A stretch of 64,000 bases of DNA, from the NCBI GenBank assembly GCA_964017045.1, contig OZ024795.1, positions 53,917,350 to 53,981,349 on the forward strand, given 5' to 3'. Below, piece by piece: positions 35,945 through 47,174 of the stretch. Below the pieces are notes generated by a model. The model had not been told where the DNA came from, did not search any database, and saw only the letters and a list, made by a program, of their open reading frames with translations. How positions within the stretch are numbered: the stretch's first letter is position 1; every line of letters begins with the position of its first letter. The translations under genes and the position numbers were made by a program. The stretch comes from Omphiscola glabra (Eukaryota; Mollusca; Gastropoda; Lymnaeidae).

Positions 35945-36525
35945 GGGTGTATATGGGGTGAGAAAGTGAAGAGTCGTGTATATGGTGTGAGAAAGTGAAG
36001 AGTGGTGTATATGGTGTGAGAAAGTGAAGAGTGCTGTATATGGGGCGAGAAAGTGAAGAGTGGTGTATATGGGGTGAGAAAGTGAAGAGTGGTGTATATG
36101 GTGTGAGAAAGCCAAGAGTGGTGTATATGACTGAGAAAGCCAATAGTGGTGTATATGGTGTGAGAAAGTGAAGAGTGGTGTATATGGTGTGAGAAAGCCA
36201 AGAGTGGTGTATATGGTGTGAGAAAGAGAAGAGTGGTGTATATGGTTTGAGAAAGCCAAGAGTGGTGTATATGGTGTGAGAAAGCCAAGAGTGGTGTATA
36301 TGGTGTGAGAAAGAGAAGAGTGGTGTATATGGTGTGAGAAAGAGAAGAGTGGTGTATATGGGGAGAGAAAGCCAAGAGTGGTGTATATGGTGTGAGAAAG
36401 TGAAGAATGGTGTATATGGTGTGAGAAAGTGAAGAGTGGTGTATATGGTGTGAGAAAGTGAAGAATGGTATATATGAAGTGAGTAAAAGATGATTGGTGT
36501 TCAGGGTGAGAAAGTGAAGAGTTAA
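35945..36525. repeat. About 29-bp minisatellite, about 20 copies
   Basis: AGTGGTGTATATGGTGTGAG followed by AAAGTGAAG repeats with AAAGCCAAG and AAAGAGAAG variants. Minus frames of up to 210 codons are periodicity artefacts. Confidence 0.93.
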
Positions 36526-36663
36526 TTATTGTGGGAGTTAATATGAAACTCATGGAGGCTGATAGAAATAATGTTGATTCACAAGGTTAAGAGTACAGGA
36601 TTTGTTTAATGCCTTAGTCCGTGCTTCGGAAGATATGACTTTAAACAAAAAATTTGTTTACAT

Positions 36664-36902
36664 TATCAGCGCTCACAAAAATGATTGAAATGTTTCAGTA
36701 AGATAATTTCACCAAGCGCTCACAAAAATGATCGAAATGTTTCAGTAAGATAATTTCCCCAAGCGCTCACAAAAATGATCGAAATGTTTCAGTAAGATAA
36801 TTTCACCAAGCGCTCACAAAAATGATCGAAATGTTTCAGTAAGATAATTTCACCAAGCGCTCACAAAAATGATCGAAATGTTTCAGTAAGATAATTTCAC
36901 CA
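36664..36902. repeat. 47-bp minisatellite, 5 copies
   Basis: AGCGCTCACAAAAATGATCG then AAATGTTTCAGTAAGATAAT and TTCACCA repeats. Confidence 0.93.
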
Positions 36903-37111
36903 GAGTCCAATTTTGTTAATAAAAAAAGTCAGAATGATTATGGTGAAGTAAAGTCTTTTGTATTCAAATATTCTGCACATACCATTGCTAGACTGAAACT
37001 ACCCCAAGGGCAACATTATGATGATAATTTGATGCCCCCCCCCCCCCGATCGGTGCTGCAAATCAGGTAAGGTGTGTGTGGGGAGGGGGGTGGTGGTGCT
37101 GCTGCTAGTTT

Positions 37112-37645
37112 GAATAATTACTGTTAAACCCCTACCAAAAGATCATTACTGATAAACCCCTACCAAAAAGATAATTACTGTCAAACCCATACCAAAGATC
37201 ATTACAATTAAACCCCTACCAAAAATATCCGGTTAAACCCCTATCTAAAGATCATTGCTGTTAAACCGCTACCAAAAAGATCATTACTGTTAAACCCATA
37301 CCAAAGATCATTACACTTAAACCTTTACTAAAAAGATAATTACATTACAGTTAAAACCATACCAGAAGATCACTACAGTTAAACCGCTACCAAAAGATCA
37401 TTAGTGTTAAACCCCATACCAAAGATCATTACACTTAAACCCTTACTAAAAAGATAATTACAGTTAAAACCATACCAGAAGATCATTACAGTTAAACCGC
37501 TACCAAAAGATCATTACTGTTAAACCACATACCAAAGATCATTACACTTAAACCCTTACTAAAAAGATAATTACAGTTAAAACCATACCAGAAGATCATT
37601 ACAATTAAACCCCTAACAAAAGATCATTACTGTGAAACCCTAACA
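37112..37645. repeat. Degenerate minisatellite of about 28-30 bp, about 18 copies
   Basis: TACCAAAAGATCATTACTGT followed by TAAACCC recurs with many substitutions and length changes, so it is older or less homogenised than its neighbours. Confidence 0.85.
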
Positions 37646-37784
37646 AGCTGTTTAATAATTAAGAGAAAATGATGCCCTTGTAAACCTACTGAGCTATCAT
37701 TGCTCTGTTAATTGGTCAGCAACATCAGAACCATGATAGCGTAGTGTTGCTCAATTGAAGACTGTGTGATGATGATGGTTTAGT

Positions 37785-38090
37785 ACTTGATACATATACA
37801 GATGACATTTGAGTGTTGATACATATACAGATGACATTTGAGTGTTGATACATATACAGATGACATTTGAGTGTTGATACATATACAGATGACATTTGAG
37901 TGTTGATACATATACAGATGACATTTGAGTGTTGATACATATACAGATGACATTTGAGTGTTGATACATATACAGATGACATTTGAGTGTTGATACATAT
38001 ACAGATGACATTTGAGTGTTGATACATATACAGATGACATTTGAGTGTTGATACATATACAGATGACATTTGAGTGTTGATACATATACA
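37785..38090. repeat. 29-bp minisatellite, about 10.5 near-identical copies
   Basis: TTGATACATATACAGATGAC followed by ATTTGAGTG repeats almost without variation. Confidence 0.95.
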
Positions 38091-38369
38091 TATAATGATA
38101 GTAATAATAGTTCAGTTCATATGCAGATGATGATATTATTTCAGTTCTTATACATATGATGCTACTGATTCGGTTCATATTCTTATGATACTGAATCAGT
38201 TTATATACATATGATGATTCTGTTCCTATACAGATCATGATGTTTTAGTACACATACTGATAGTGGTGATGGTTTGTACACAAACAAATGACTGTATGAA
38301 CTCTATTTATGTTGGGCAGGAAACTAGCTATACAAATTATATCAATCAGGGACGACACTAAATTTATTC

Positions 38370-38502
38370 AGAGTATATCATCTGTACACATCCAGCTAAT
38401 ATTAATCAGAGTATATCATCAGTACACATCCAGCTAATATTAATCAGAGTATATCATCAGTACACATCCAGCTAATATTAATCAGAGTATATCATCAGTA
38501 CA
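38370..38502. repeat. 38-bp tandem repeat, about 3.5 copies
   Basis: GAGTATATCATCAGTACACA then TCCAGCTAATATTAATCA repeats. Confidence 0.9.
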
Positions 38503-38567
38503 GCCTCCAGAAATATTTTTTTAAATTTCTGCCTCACACAATTATAAAATGTGTTCAATGCTTCTGC

Positions 38568-38680
38568 AAGCTAAAAAAAAAACCCATTGACACAGAAGTC
38601 ATTCAAGCTTAAAGAAAACCCATTGACACAGAAGTCATTCAAGCTTAAAGAAAACCCATTGACACAGAAGTCATTCAAAA
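38568..38680. repeat. About 36-bp tandem repeat, 3 copies
   Basis: AAACCCATTGACACAGAAGT then CATTCAAGCTTAAAGA repeats. This is the last array before the gene-bearing region. Confidence 0.9.
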
Positions 38681-38829
38681 TTTCATCGTTCCACACATTT
38701 ATTTTAAAAGCATTTAAAAAAAAAAAAAATCTATCACCTACGTTTCTCATCCCTATGTAAAGATATTATTAGTCTTTGCCTGACCCCCACCCCCCCCCCC
38801 CCCCAAGAACTGACCACAACAAAACTGAC

Positions 38830-41502
38830 CTGCTGCGTGGGAGGAACATGGATCCTTCAATGAACACTGAGCCTGACAGAAGAATGTACCAACACAACGC
38901 CATTTCTCCGGGGCTGATGAGACAAGAAAAAAAATATTTTATTTAACACTGAAAAACTTACATTGATAATAATATTGACAAAAACTAAACTTTTGGACAG
39001 CAGTAGACATTTTAATCTGATGAAATACCATCGTTTAAGTTGTAATTCAACTTTTCATTTTGTTGACATTTTTGTTTCATTGAGTTAAATACAATTCAGG
39101 AATCATGAAACTCTATTTTGGCCAAAGAATATTACCTTGCATTGGTCCTGACTGTTAGATGACTGGTACTAAACAACTGGAATGAATTGATCAAGTCTTT
39201 GCCATAACACCCCCCCCCCACCCCCACCCCTTGCCTCCAAATCAGACATAAGTTATGATTCTTAATATTTACATTTTTTTTGTGTGTGCATGTTATGAAA
39301 AATAATATTGATACTAAAACTAAAAATGTTCCCTTGAAAGTGAATATATGAAGAATAGTTTATTTCTATGCTATCTCTGTAAAAATAATGCTACATTTCA
39401 GTAATTAAATCTATTTATTTACATTTAATTCCTTTTTAAAATCTTTTTGAAACATTAAAGCTGACAAATACACAAACAGCTATCCATCTGAGTCTTGAGG
39501 GTAGACTTAACAACAAACAAAGGGTTCTTGTTATCTCTAAATGAGATTGACTTTACTAGATTCTTTACAGTTTACATAAATGGTGAAAATATTTGTACTT
39601 TTACAGGATATATTATGCATATTGATGTGAATTACTAAGTCTTTGATTAGCAAAGCTTTAGTTGAAATTGTTTGACCACAAATTATGGAAAATCTTTATG
39701 GTTTTAAATGATTAAAAAAATTATTTTAATTTTATTTAATATTACTGAAATTTAAATTGACTTCCTAATTGTTATGTAGGCGACCTATTTGCTTCATTCT
39801 TTCCACGTGCTGTGAACTCAGTTTGACCCAATTAGGTCTACAGCACTAATCTTATGGTGTGGGTAGCTAAAAAATAGTCTCCCTTTGACCTCGGCTAAAA
39901 TTAAATCTATGGCCTGTTTCATAATTCGAATATAATAGAAGATTGGAGAAAAAGTCAGAAGGTGGTATAATGCGTATGGCAGTTCTGGAATCATTTGAAA
40001 CCGAGTAAATAAGGCAGGAAGAGGCGGATCATTTATCACGAGATTCTATCGTGTGTGTTATTTTCACTACAAGAGAGCGCTTTGTTTACTGTGTGTGTGT
40101 AGATTTTCTTTTCATCATTGTACAACTTTTTGCACATTGTTTTTTACTAACATGGTACCGGTACCAGCCAAACAATATACTGTAAGTCAATGGTTTAATA
40201 TATTTTCTTTTGATTTTGTCATTTATTATCCTTAACACATTAAAACTTATTCATTGTAATTAGCCCTGGTTTGAGTATCATATTCTTTGTTACTGTATTT
40301 ATCATTTGGTATCATCTTTTGTTATGTACTGTTTTAGAATGAGCCATACACTTAAATAATAGATTAAGTTCTCCCTAAGCAATAACGGTACGTAACACTA
40401 ATGCACAATTGAAAATAGTCAATAAGAAACATGATGGAAAATGCAATGGTGCATTGATAAAGTTTTATCAAATTTATTTTTAAACTTTTTTGTAGTGGGC
40501 ACAATAATATGACTTTTTATAGTCACATTACTTTTTAAATTTATGTACATGACTATATTGTAAATGGCTAAGACTTTTTTTAAATTCACATTTGGTAGTG
40601 AATTTGCAACAGTGTAATTATGAGCAAGAAAAGTTTATCAAAATAAAGATATAATGAAGTTTATTGGCGCTTATCTGACATTTTTTATAATTAAGGTCAA
40701 ATTGGAATAATTCCAATTCTTGGTTATTGAGAATTAAATATGATTCTAATTTCAAACTTTGAAGTTGATATAGCTGCCTGCTCTCACAGGGACATCATGA
40801 ATTGAAATAAAGTATAACTGAGCATTATTGGCGTATAAAAATAAATTGAAAGTAGAAAAGAAAAGCAATACTCAATTAAAAAGCTGAAAAATTAAAGATC
40901 TAATTTCACCAGAAAAAAAAGCCCTGTGGTCTCACAGATCAAAACATGCTAGTTAAATGTAATATGAAAAAGAAATCACAAATTAGTCAAGAAAAAATGG
41001 GAGTGAAATAAGATTTTCAAATTTTTTCACTATATTATTAGCTTTTAACCACAGCATCATAGTATTATTATAATTATAATGATAATAATGTAGAAAAGGG
41101 ATATACACTAAGATTTAAAAGCTAACTTACTAATATACTATATCATTGGCTTCCCGAAATTCATAGCGCACTGTTAAACATAAGCTTTGAAGTACATGTT
41201 CCCTCAGTCCTGCTAGTGCTTCCATACCATGAAGATAACTGAAAATTATTTTCAGGTCCTGGAAAAATAAAAATTTTATTGGGTTTTCTTTTAAATAGAA
41301 AAATTTTTAAATACAATTTCCAATCCAACTTAAACTTTCTTTTTATCTCTATTCATTACGTTTCTGAAATGACTTATGAAAAAATTAACAAATAAAATGA
41401 TCAAGTGACAACTTTGGCTAAATATCAGTAACTCACCTTTTCAGTTCGTGTGCCAGGTGGCTTTTGTAAGCACTGGATAAAAAGCCCTATGTCCGAGGCC
41501 AT
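38830..41502 (-). CDS. RAPGEF6: Rap guanine nucleotide exchange factor (RAPGEF2/6, PDZ-GEF), first three coding exons
   Basis: Three minus-strand exons join in phase: 41,502-41,437 (22 codons from ATG, donor GTGAGT), 41,258-41,131 (acceptor TTTTCCAG, donor GTAAGT) and 38,913-38,830 (acceptor CATCAG, donor GTCAGT). The product includes QKPPGTRTEKDL, SYLHGMEALAGLREH and CWYILLSGSVFIEGSMFLP, matching the N-terminal cyclic-nucleotide-binding-like domain of RAPGEF6/PDZ-GEF proteins. The family activates Rap1/Rap2 GTPases at junctions and membranes. Its later parts (second CNB, REM, PDZ, RA, CDC25 catalytic domain) are not visible here. No further exon was found to the left, so intron 3 either spans the minisatellite field or holds an exon I missed. 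The vertebrate 2-versus-6 distinction may not apply to an invertebrate single orthologue. Confidence 0.87.
38914..41130. other. RAPGEF intron 2 (2.2 kb), AT-rich
   Basis: It lies between exon 2 (donor at 41,130) and exon 3 (acceptor ending 38,914). It contains a C-rich tract near 39,208-39,229 and no tandem array or recognised gene. This background is unlike the sequence left of 38.7 kb. Confidence 0.6.
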
Positions 41503-42472
41503 TATTGGAGTAGTTTTAAATCAATTAAAAAAAACGCCAACTCTTACATAAGACTTTGATTACAATGATAATTCACTGAATTCATTGTCATTAGTGTCCA
41601 AATGAAGGTGCCTATCCTTATAATATAAAATAACGAAGCACATTTTGTTCACTGATGTTCGTTCATTTCAATTTGTTGCTGTTATTTAATAAGATAAGTC
41701 CCAAGAGCTGCATACAATAATGGTGGAAATTCAAAACATCCTCGTAACCCAAGTCGTACTCCTAAATAATTGAATCATATTTTTCCAAGTCAGTGAAATT
41801 CATCGTCATCACAACATCAAGGGGGAAAAGTCAAACAGGATGCTTGTACATCGTATTCTGTATCCTGAAGAGATTATTAAATCATGAGGTAGATAATTAA
41901 CACATTTTAATTTTAAATACAATATAAGATAACTTGTAATCTAGGTTGAAATGAAAAATGACAAGAAAAAAAGCCTTTTACAATTAGGCTAATCCTAGTA
42001 CCTATCTGGTCTGACCCATAAACATTATTTAGGGTAATTCAAAACTTAAGTTTTGCCTTGATTACAACAGTTGCTGAGTTAGTAAAAAGACCCCAGCCTT
42101 AAATAAAATGCATAGCATAGGTGTACTAAGTAAAAAAAAAAAAAAATTTAAGACCTAACCCAGTGGCCCGCAAACCTCTCTAGAGGAATCTTGTGGCTCT
42201 TTATTTTTACTCTACTATAATAAGATGCTGCTTCCAAAATGTTTTCTCAGCATTTATAAAAATCTATTCCATATAAACTTATGCAAAAGACAAACAAACA
42301 AACAAAAAAAAGGGGGGGGGGGGGGATGGATATTTCTGAAGAATAATGTCTGGCTCATGATCAGGTTATAAGAGATATTTATAATTTTATCCAAGTACAT
42401 TGAATAATAAAAATTGTATCATACATCAATGAGGTCCTAATTGAAACCTATACTCTACAAGATTTGAATAAC
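41503..42472. other. Upstream of RAPGEF: AT-rich, no gene recognised
   Basis: It presumably contains the RAPGEF promoter and 5' UTR. A CAGTGGCCCGCAAACCTC motif near 42,161 resembles a hAT terminus but has no partner end. Confidence 0.4.
42312..42325. repeat. 14-bp poly-G tract
   Basis: An A-rich run is followed by 14 G, similar to the poly-G tracts of the left region. Confidence 0.9.
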
Positions 42473-43041
42473 TTAGTAGAAGCTTTAAGGCCTTGGGCAA
42501 GCAGGAGCGTCTCCGAGGAAATTGGGGACACCCACATTGGGTTTGACTCTTCGTGGCATGGCGGACTAGAAGGGTGGAACTGGTCACCCGCAGCCAATAA
42601 CCCCGGCCAGCGCAACGGGAGTAGTAACGCAATAACATGATAACTTGTTGCCATTAATGGATATGAGGCTTGGGTGGTAGTAACCCTATGCCCATGATTT
42701 TAGCTATGCAGTCGTGAGAAAGCTGCTCCAAGGCAACCGATTTGTCCCAGTCTACCACCCCGACCGAAAGACTCCCCGGGCGGAGGTAACGCACGAAGTG
42801 GAAAAAAGCCCGCCCAAACCCTCTGGGAGAGATGGCTGTGAACGCTTTAAACACAGCGTTTTCAGCTGACCGGGCGCCCCCCAGGCCAGGAGGGACGTTC
42901 CAAGCATGTTACCTCACAGTCACGCGGAGGGAAGACCCGGCGCCTGGCCCACGTGGAGGTGTACCGGGGAGCATTAAGAACTCGCGCTTGACAGCCCACC
43001 GATACCATTTCCCAAAGAGACGTATTTAGTAGAAGCTTTAA
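42473..43041. mobile_element. GC-rich insertion flanked by a 16-bp target site duplication
   Basis: TTAGTAGAAGCTTTAA occurs perfectly at 42,473-42,488 and 43,026-43,041. The 537 bp between them are conspicuously GC-rich against AT-rich flanks. There are no terminal inverted repeats, no poly-A tail and no recognised protein; short frames on both strands are unidentified. A long perfect duplication fits target-primed retrotransposition (SINE-like or LINE-derived). The source family is unknown. Confidence 0.75.
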
Positions 43042-43699
43042 ATTTTAAAACACAAACGTACCAGTAATAGAGGGCATCACTATTAACCCAAAGAAATGAT
43101 AAGTAGATAAAAAAAATTAATTACAATGTGCTTAAAGATGGTCTTCATATCTCATCTGAGAAATTTTTGGTACCGTTTTGCTTACACTGGCATATTATTT
43201 GATGGTGTCTGCTGTGGGTTATACAAATTTTAGGATTTTGAAAAACAGGGACAAATGCGTAGGGTTATTTTCATTTCCGACAAAATATTTACATATAATA
43301 TTTGATAAATTGTGTTTTAGAATGAACTTAGATGTAATTTAAACAATAATATTTCAATTTGAGGTTGAAAAAAACCAGTAGAGTCCGTATTATAAATGAT
43401 CATAATTTGCCATGTGCAAAACGTCATGGCCATGGGCAGCCATTCAGTCACTTGCATAATGGTTATACCGTACTATCTCAGAGTGTTCATTTATAAAAGT
43501 TTGCAGTGTGCAAAAACTATTAAACCAGGTCAGGGAAAGCTTTAATTAATTAGTCATGTGCCAAAGTTGAACGTTCAAAATAAGGAGTCCCCAAACAGTA
43601 TTTTAGAAGGGGATGCGTTGCCTTATATAGATAATATAGCATATACCAATATAATGGAGGCCACCATAGATTTGGTAAACAGAAAAGCCGGTAAATGTG

Positions 43700-43901
43700 A
43701 AGAGATCGGGCCGCGTTTTTAACCATGGCCGCCAACTTGATTGCCGTGACCCGTAAAATTAAGAATTAAACATTTTAAAATTTTGGAAAAAAAATTCCAA
43801 ATGTATCCCTAAACCTAACCCTAAACCTAAAGTCATCAGCAACATAATAATAAAACAGCAACTTAACAAAACACGCAAATGACGTCATGGCCCGATCTCT
43901 T
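43700..43901. mobile_element. Short foldback/MITE-like element with telomere-like core (202 bp)
   Basis: Perfect 13-bp inverted termini, AAGAGATCGGGCC (43,700-43,712) and GGCCCGATCTCTT (43,889-43,901), enclose a CCCTAAACCTAACCCTAAAC stretch at 43,807-43,831 resembling degenerate TTAGGG telomere repeats. No clear target duplication was found. Confidence 0.6.
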
Positions 43902-46009
43902 AGCATTAGCCGTAAAGCCATATATACTATAGGCCTATAGCCTATATATATTAATACATTATATTCCTTATACTGATATACATAGTGCATAGTTAGATAA
44001 GCTACAATTTATCTATGATATAATTGTATAAAAATTAACATTATTTTTTAATACAGCATTAGTTCTTCTGTAAATAAAAGTCATAAATAATTATCATTAA
44101 AATGTAAATGAGAGTTATAAAGCTCGTGACACCAACAGCAGAATGTGGAGATGCAGCCCATGTTAATATTGGACAAATGAGATCGTAGGTTAAAAATTCA
44201 TAACTTTAAAACTACTAACTGCTAAAAATATGATTTTGGTGTTATAAATTATAAGTCATAATTACTGTAACTTGTGTTGCAGTTATAGAACTAACTAAAG
44301 AAGTAAAGTAGAGGACACTAACTCAGTATGACGACTAAGTCTCTCTTAAACACTTTTCAGTATGCCTTTCGCTTACACAAGTCAAATATTGACAGTAGCC
44401 TATTAAAGCTATTTTTTATTTATTTTGTAGTATTTGAATTTGACAATTTTGTGGTTAAGAAACATTACCACTGACCACTGTTTACTTTACTACTTTACTT
44501 TTTACAAGAAAAGAACGGTTGTGCCTGCATTTTGAACACATATAATCATCTTATTTAGAATAGGCATAATTATAATACATTCACATCAATTTTGACCTGA
44601 ACTACATTATGCAAAAACATATGGAGGAAGAAATATATAATGACTTTTTAAAACTTGCATAAAATTGTCCTGTTCAATAGTAATCCATTCATCAAAGGCT
44701 TAATGACGCCATCATGTTTATTGTCAAAGCGAGGCTTTTCCGGTTATTTTAATTGGTTGCGAGCGAAACTGTGACCTGCCATCTACTGACTAGATGGACA
44801 AAGGGAAGTCATTCTTTTAAAAAAAAGAAAAGAAACCCACTTCAGTACAGATGATTAAAAAAGTTGTCTTATTATGCCAGGTAAGGCTGTACGGAAAACA
44901 AATAAATAGCCATATTTTTGTCCAAAATAGTTGGACCTCCTAATAGCTTACCTAAGGAAAATAAGTAGTCTCCCAGTGGAAAATAATAAATTGATTCTGA
45001 GCATATGATTAATTAACATAGAATATAATCCTAATATTAATTTTAAAGCATATTCTTGATTACATTTCTACATAGTCACATAGTCTTTATACGATTTTTT
45101 AATAATCCTTTTGTTTTTTTAAATTAAATTTTATATTTATTTTATCAAATGGGCCTGCTGTTTTTACTTCATTTTTATCATGTTACTAAAGATATCTATC
45201 ATGCACGGCGTACTTTTAAAACGTTTACACTTTATAAACAGGTCTTGTAACTAAAAAGATAAAACTTATTTTTTAAAAAAAATTGAAAAAATTAAAAGCC
45301 TGGCTTTCAATTAAACCTGGCAGTTTTATTAGAGTCTAAATTAACAACATTTTCTTTAGTTTATCAATCTTGTCCGCGTTTGTAAGTTTTAAATGTTTTG
45401 TGTTATCCCCTTTTGAAAGATAAATTAATTTGTAAAAGACGTATACTTGTTGGCTTATTAATATTTCAGTTTAACAGATATCAGATAAATAATAAATTAC
45501 ACATTGACGACATTTCTAATTTAATTGCTTAGAGTTTGAGTCAAATTTTGAGCGTAATCTCACAAAAAAAAAATATTATTAATGTAGTAAATAGGCAAAC
45601 ATTGGCGACAGCAAGCAATGTGCTAGATAGCTCGCCCAACATGGGTGACAGAAATGTGTGAACTTCTTATCTACTAAAGTTACTTGATCAAACATAAACT
45701 CGAGTAAGGCACATTAAAAAATGTATTAAGTATCCCCCCTGCCCCTTGATACATCACTGAACACTTTTTAATTTCATGAACTATAACTACCGTATATTAT
45801 ATTAAATATTCTGATATTCCAACCACTTTTAAACTGAATATTTATTACACCATTATCAATATTTAAATTGAGATTTCTTTTTGCGAAAAGAAAATCTTTC
45901 GCACCAAACACAGTTGCGATATTTTAAAAAAACCAAACATTTAGCGTAGTTATCCGGAATTATATTTTGCGCACTACCTGAATCTGGAAATGAAAGCAGT
46001 CACACCTCA
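43902..46009. other. AT-rich intergenic sequence between RAPGEF and CDK2AP1
   Basis: Apart from the candidate UTR exon ending at 44,880, no coding exon, RNA gene or tandem array was seen. Confidence 0.45.
44700..44880 (+). promoter_or_regulatory. Candidate promoter and 5' UTR exon of CDK2AP1
   Basis: A CpG-containing stretch (CCGGTTATTTTAATTGGTTG, then GCGAGCGAAAC) precedes a strong CAG/GTAAGG donor at 44,880/44,881. The coding exon at 48,179 needs an upstream spliced UTR exon. The link is inference only; other donors cannot be excluded without transcripts. Confidence 0.3.
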
Positions 46010-46252
46010 AGGAACGACTGGAACAAGCTTTCAAAAGGAACAGTTGAGGCTACAACACTTGACTCATTTGCGTCTATTGCCTCAGGCCTTCCAACCCCCA
46101 GTGCATGATACCCTCACGCAGTTACTCTTGTAACCAGTGAAATATCCTCATCAACACCAGGCACAGAAACATTGCAAATCCCATCTACATTCATAGGAGC
46201 CATAATGATCAATAATTGATCGTGGGCTCTTAAAATATAGAAGAAGAAGAAA
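46010..46252 (-). mobile_element. Dispersed repeat, copy A (unclassified)
   Basis: Its reverse complement aligns with 60,385-60,622. Shared blocks are TTCTTCTTCTATATTTT, ATTGATCATT, GGCTCCTATG, TTGGGGGTTGGAAG-like sequence and GGCAATAG. Neither copy has an open frame of note. It lies upstream of CDK2AP1, probably within its UTR intron. Confidence 0.65.
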
Positions 46253-46647
46253 TATATTATAAAAATAAAAGAGATAGTAATAGATGTGAAATTTAATAGT
46301 ATAGCCTAGGGAGAGTATAGTGAAAAATAGAGTCAAAGGGAGAATGAGAATGTCTTCACATCACACTAGATTAGTCCTAGCCATAAAACTGCACCAGAAG
46401 TAAAATTATAATTAAAGTAATTTTTAAGGCTAAACTATGAACTATAAGTAGGCATCTAGTTGCGCACTCACTAGCCTAGTAGACACTTAGCACAATGGGA
46501 GGGATTTCGATTTTCTTTTTTAGGCCTAGCCTATTTTAAACTACACAAGTCAAAATTTAATAAGTAGTAGGCTGCAGGGCCTAGTCCTAGTCTTAACTTA
46601 TTTACTAATCATCACCCATTTCAATAATTGTCAATATTGGACTAGAC

Positions 46648-47007
46648 CAGTGGTAAGCAACCTATGGCCTGTTGGTCATATGCTGCCTACAAGACCTTCT
46701 GAGTACCGGTACTGGATTAATGTTTTTGTAAAATCTACACATTTTCAAATTATCAGGCCCTATAATAAAAGCTTTGAAAATGAATACTCACAGTTTGCAG
46801 TGTAAAATTTTTAAACTGCAATTAAACTATTATTAGACAAAAATAATCATCAAGATGGATTATTTCACTTCTTATTTGTATGTTCCTAATTATTTTCAAT
46901 TTAAAGTTTCGAACTCAAAATTCTCAGAAAATTGTCATGTTGCCCCCATATTGTAAAATAATGTCCATGCAACCCTTGCCTCAGCATAAAAAGACTGCCC
47001 ACCACAG
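46648..47007 (+). mobile_element. hAT-like MITE (360 bp) with 8-bp target duplication
   Basis: It is flanked by perfect gactagac repeats (46,640-46,647 and 47,008-47,015). The left end CAGTGGTAAGCAACC and right end CTGCCCACCACAG are imperfect inverted repeats of the common hAT CAGTGGT-type terminus. There is no transposase. Confidence 0.78.
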
Positions 47008-47174
47008 GACTAGACAGTAGTGAGTCTAGTGCAGACTCTAAACTTATTACTATTAGTATGGGGAAAACAAAGTTAAAATATAAGCCTTAATTGGGAATTA
47101 CTGAAATGTCCATCAATTGTGATTGTATACCAAGGAATTTCTCTCCTTGGCTTAGTTGGAAAGACTTTTGCCAG

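Noticed and set aside
42654..42854. Possible small proteins in the GC-rich insertion (both strands)
   Set aside because: Frames are short, exist on both strands and fall inside a TSD-bounded element. No known domain was seen.
43807..43831. True telomere or chromosome end
   Set aside because: Only about four degenerate CCCTAA-like units lie inside a 202-bp element with unique sequence on both sides.
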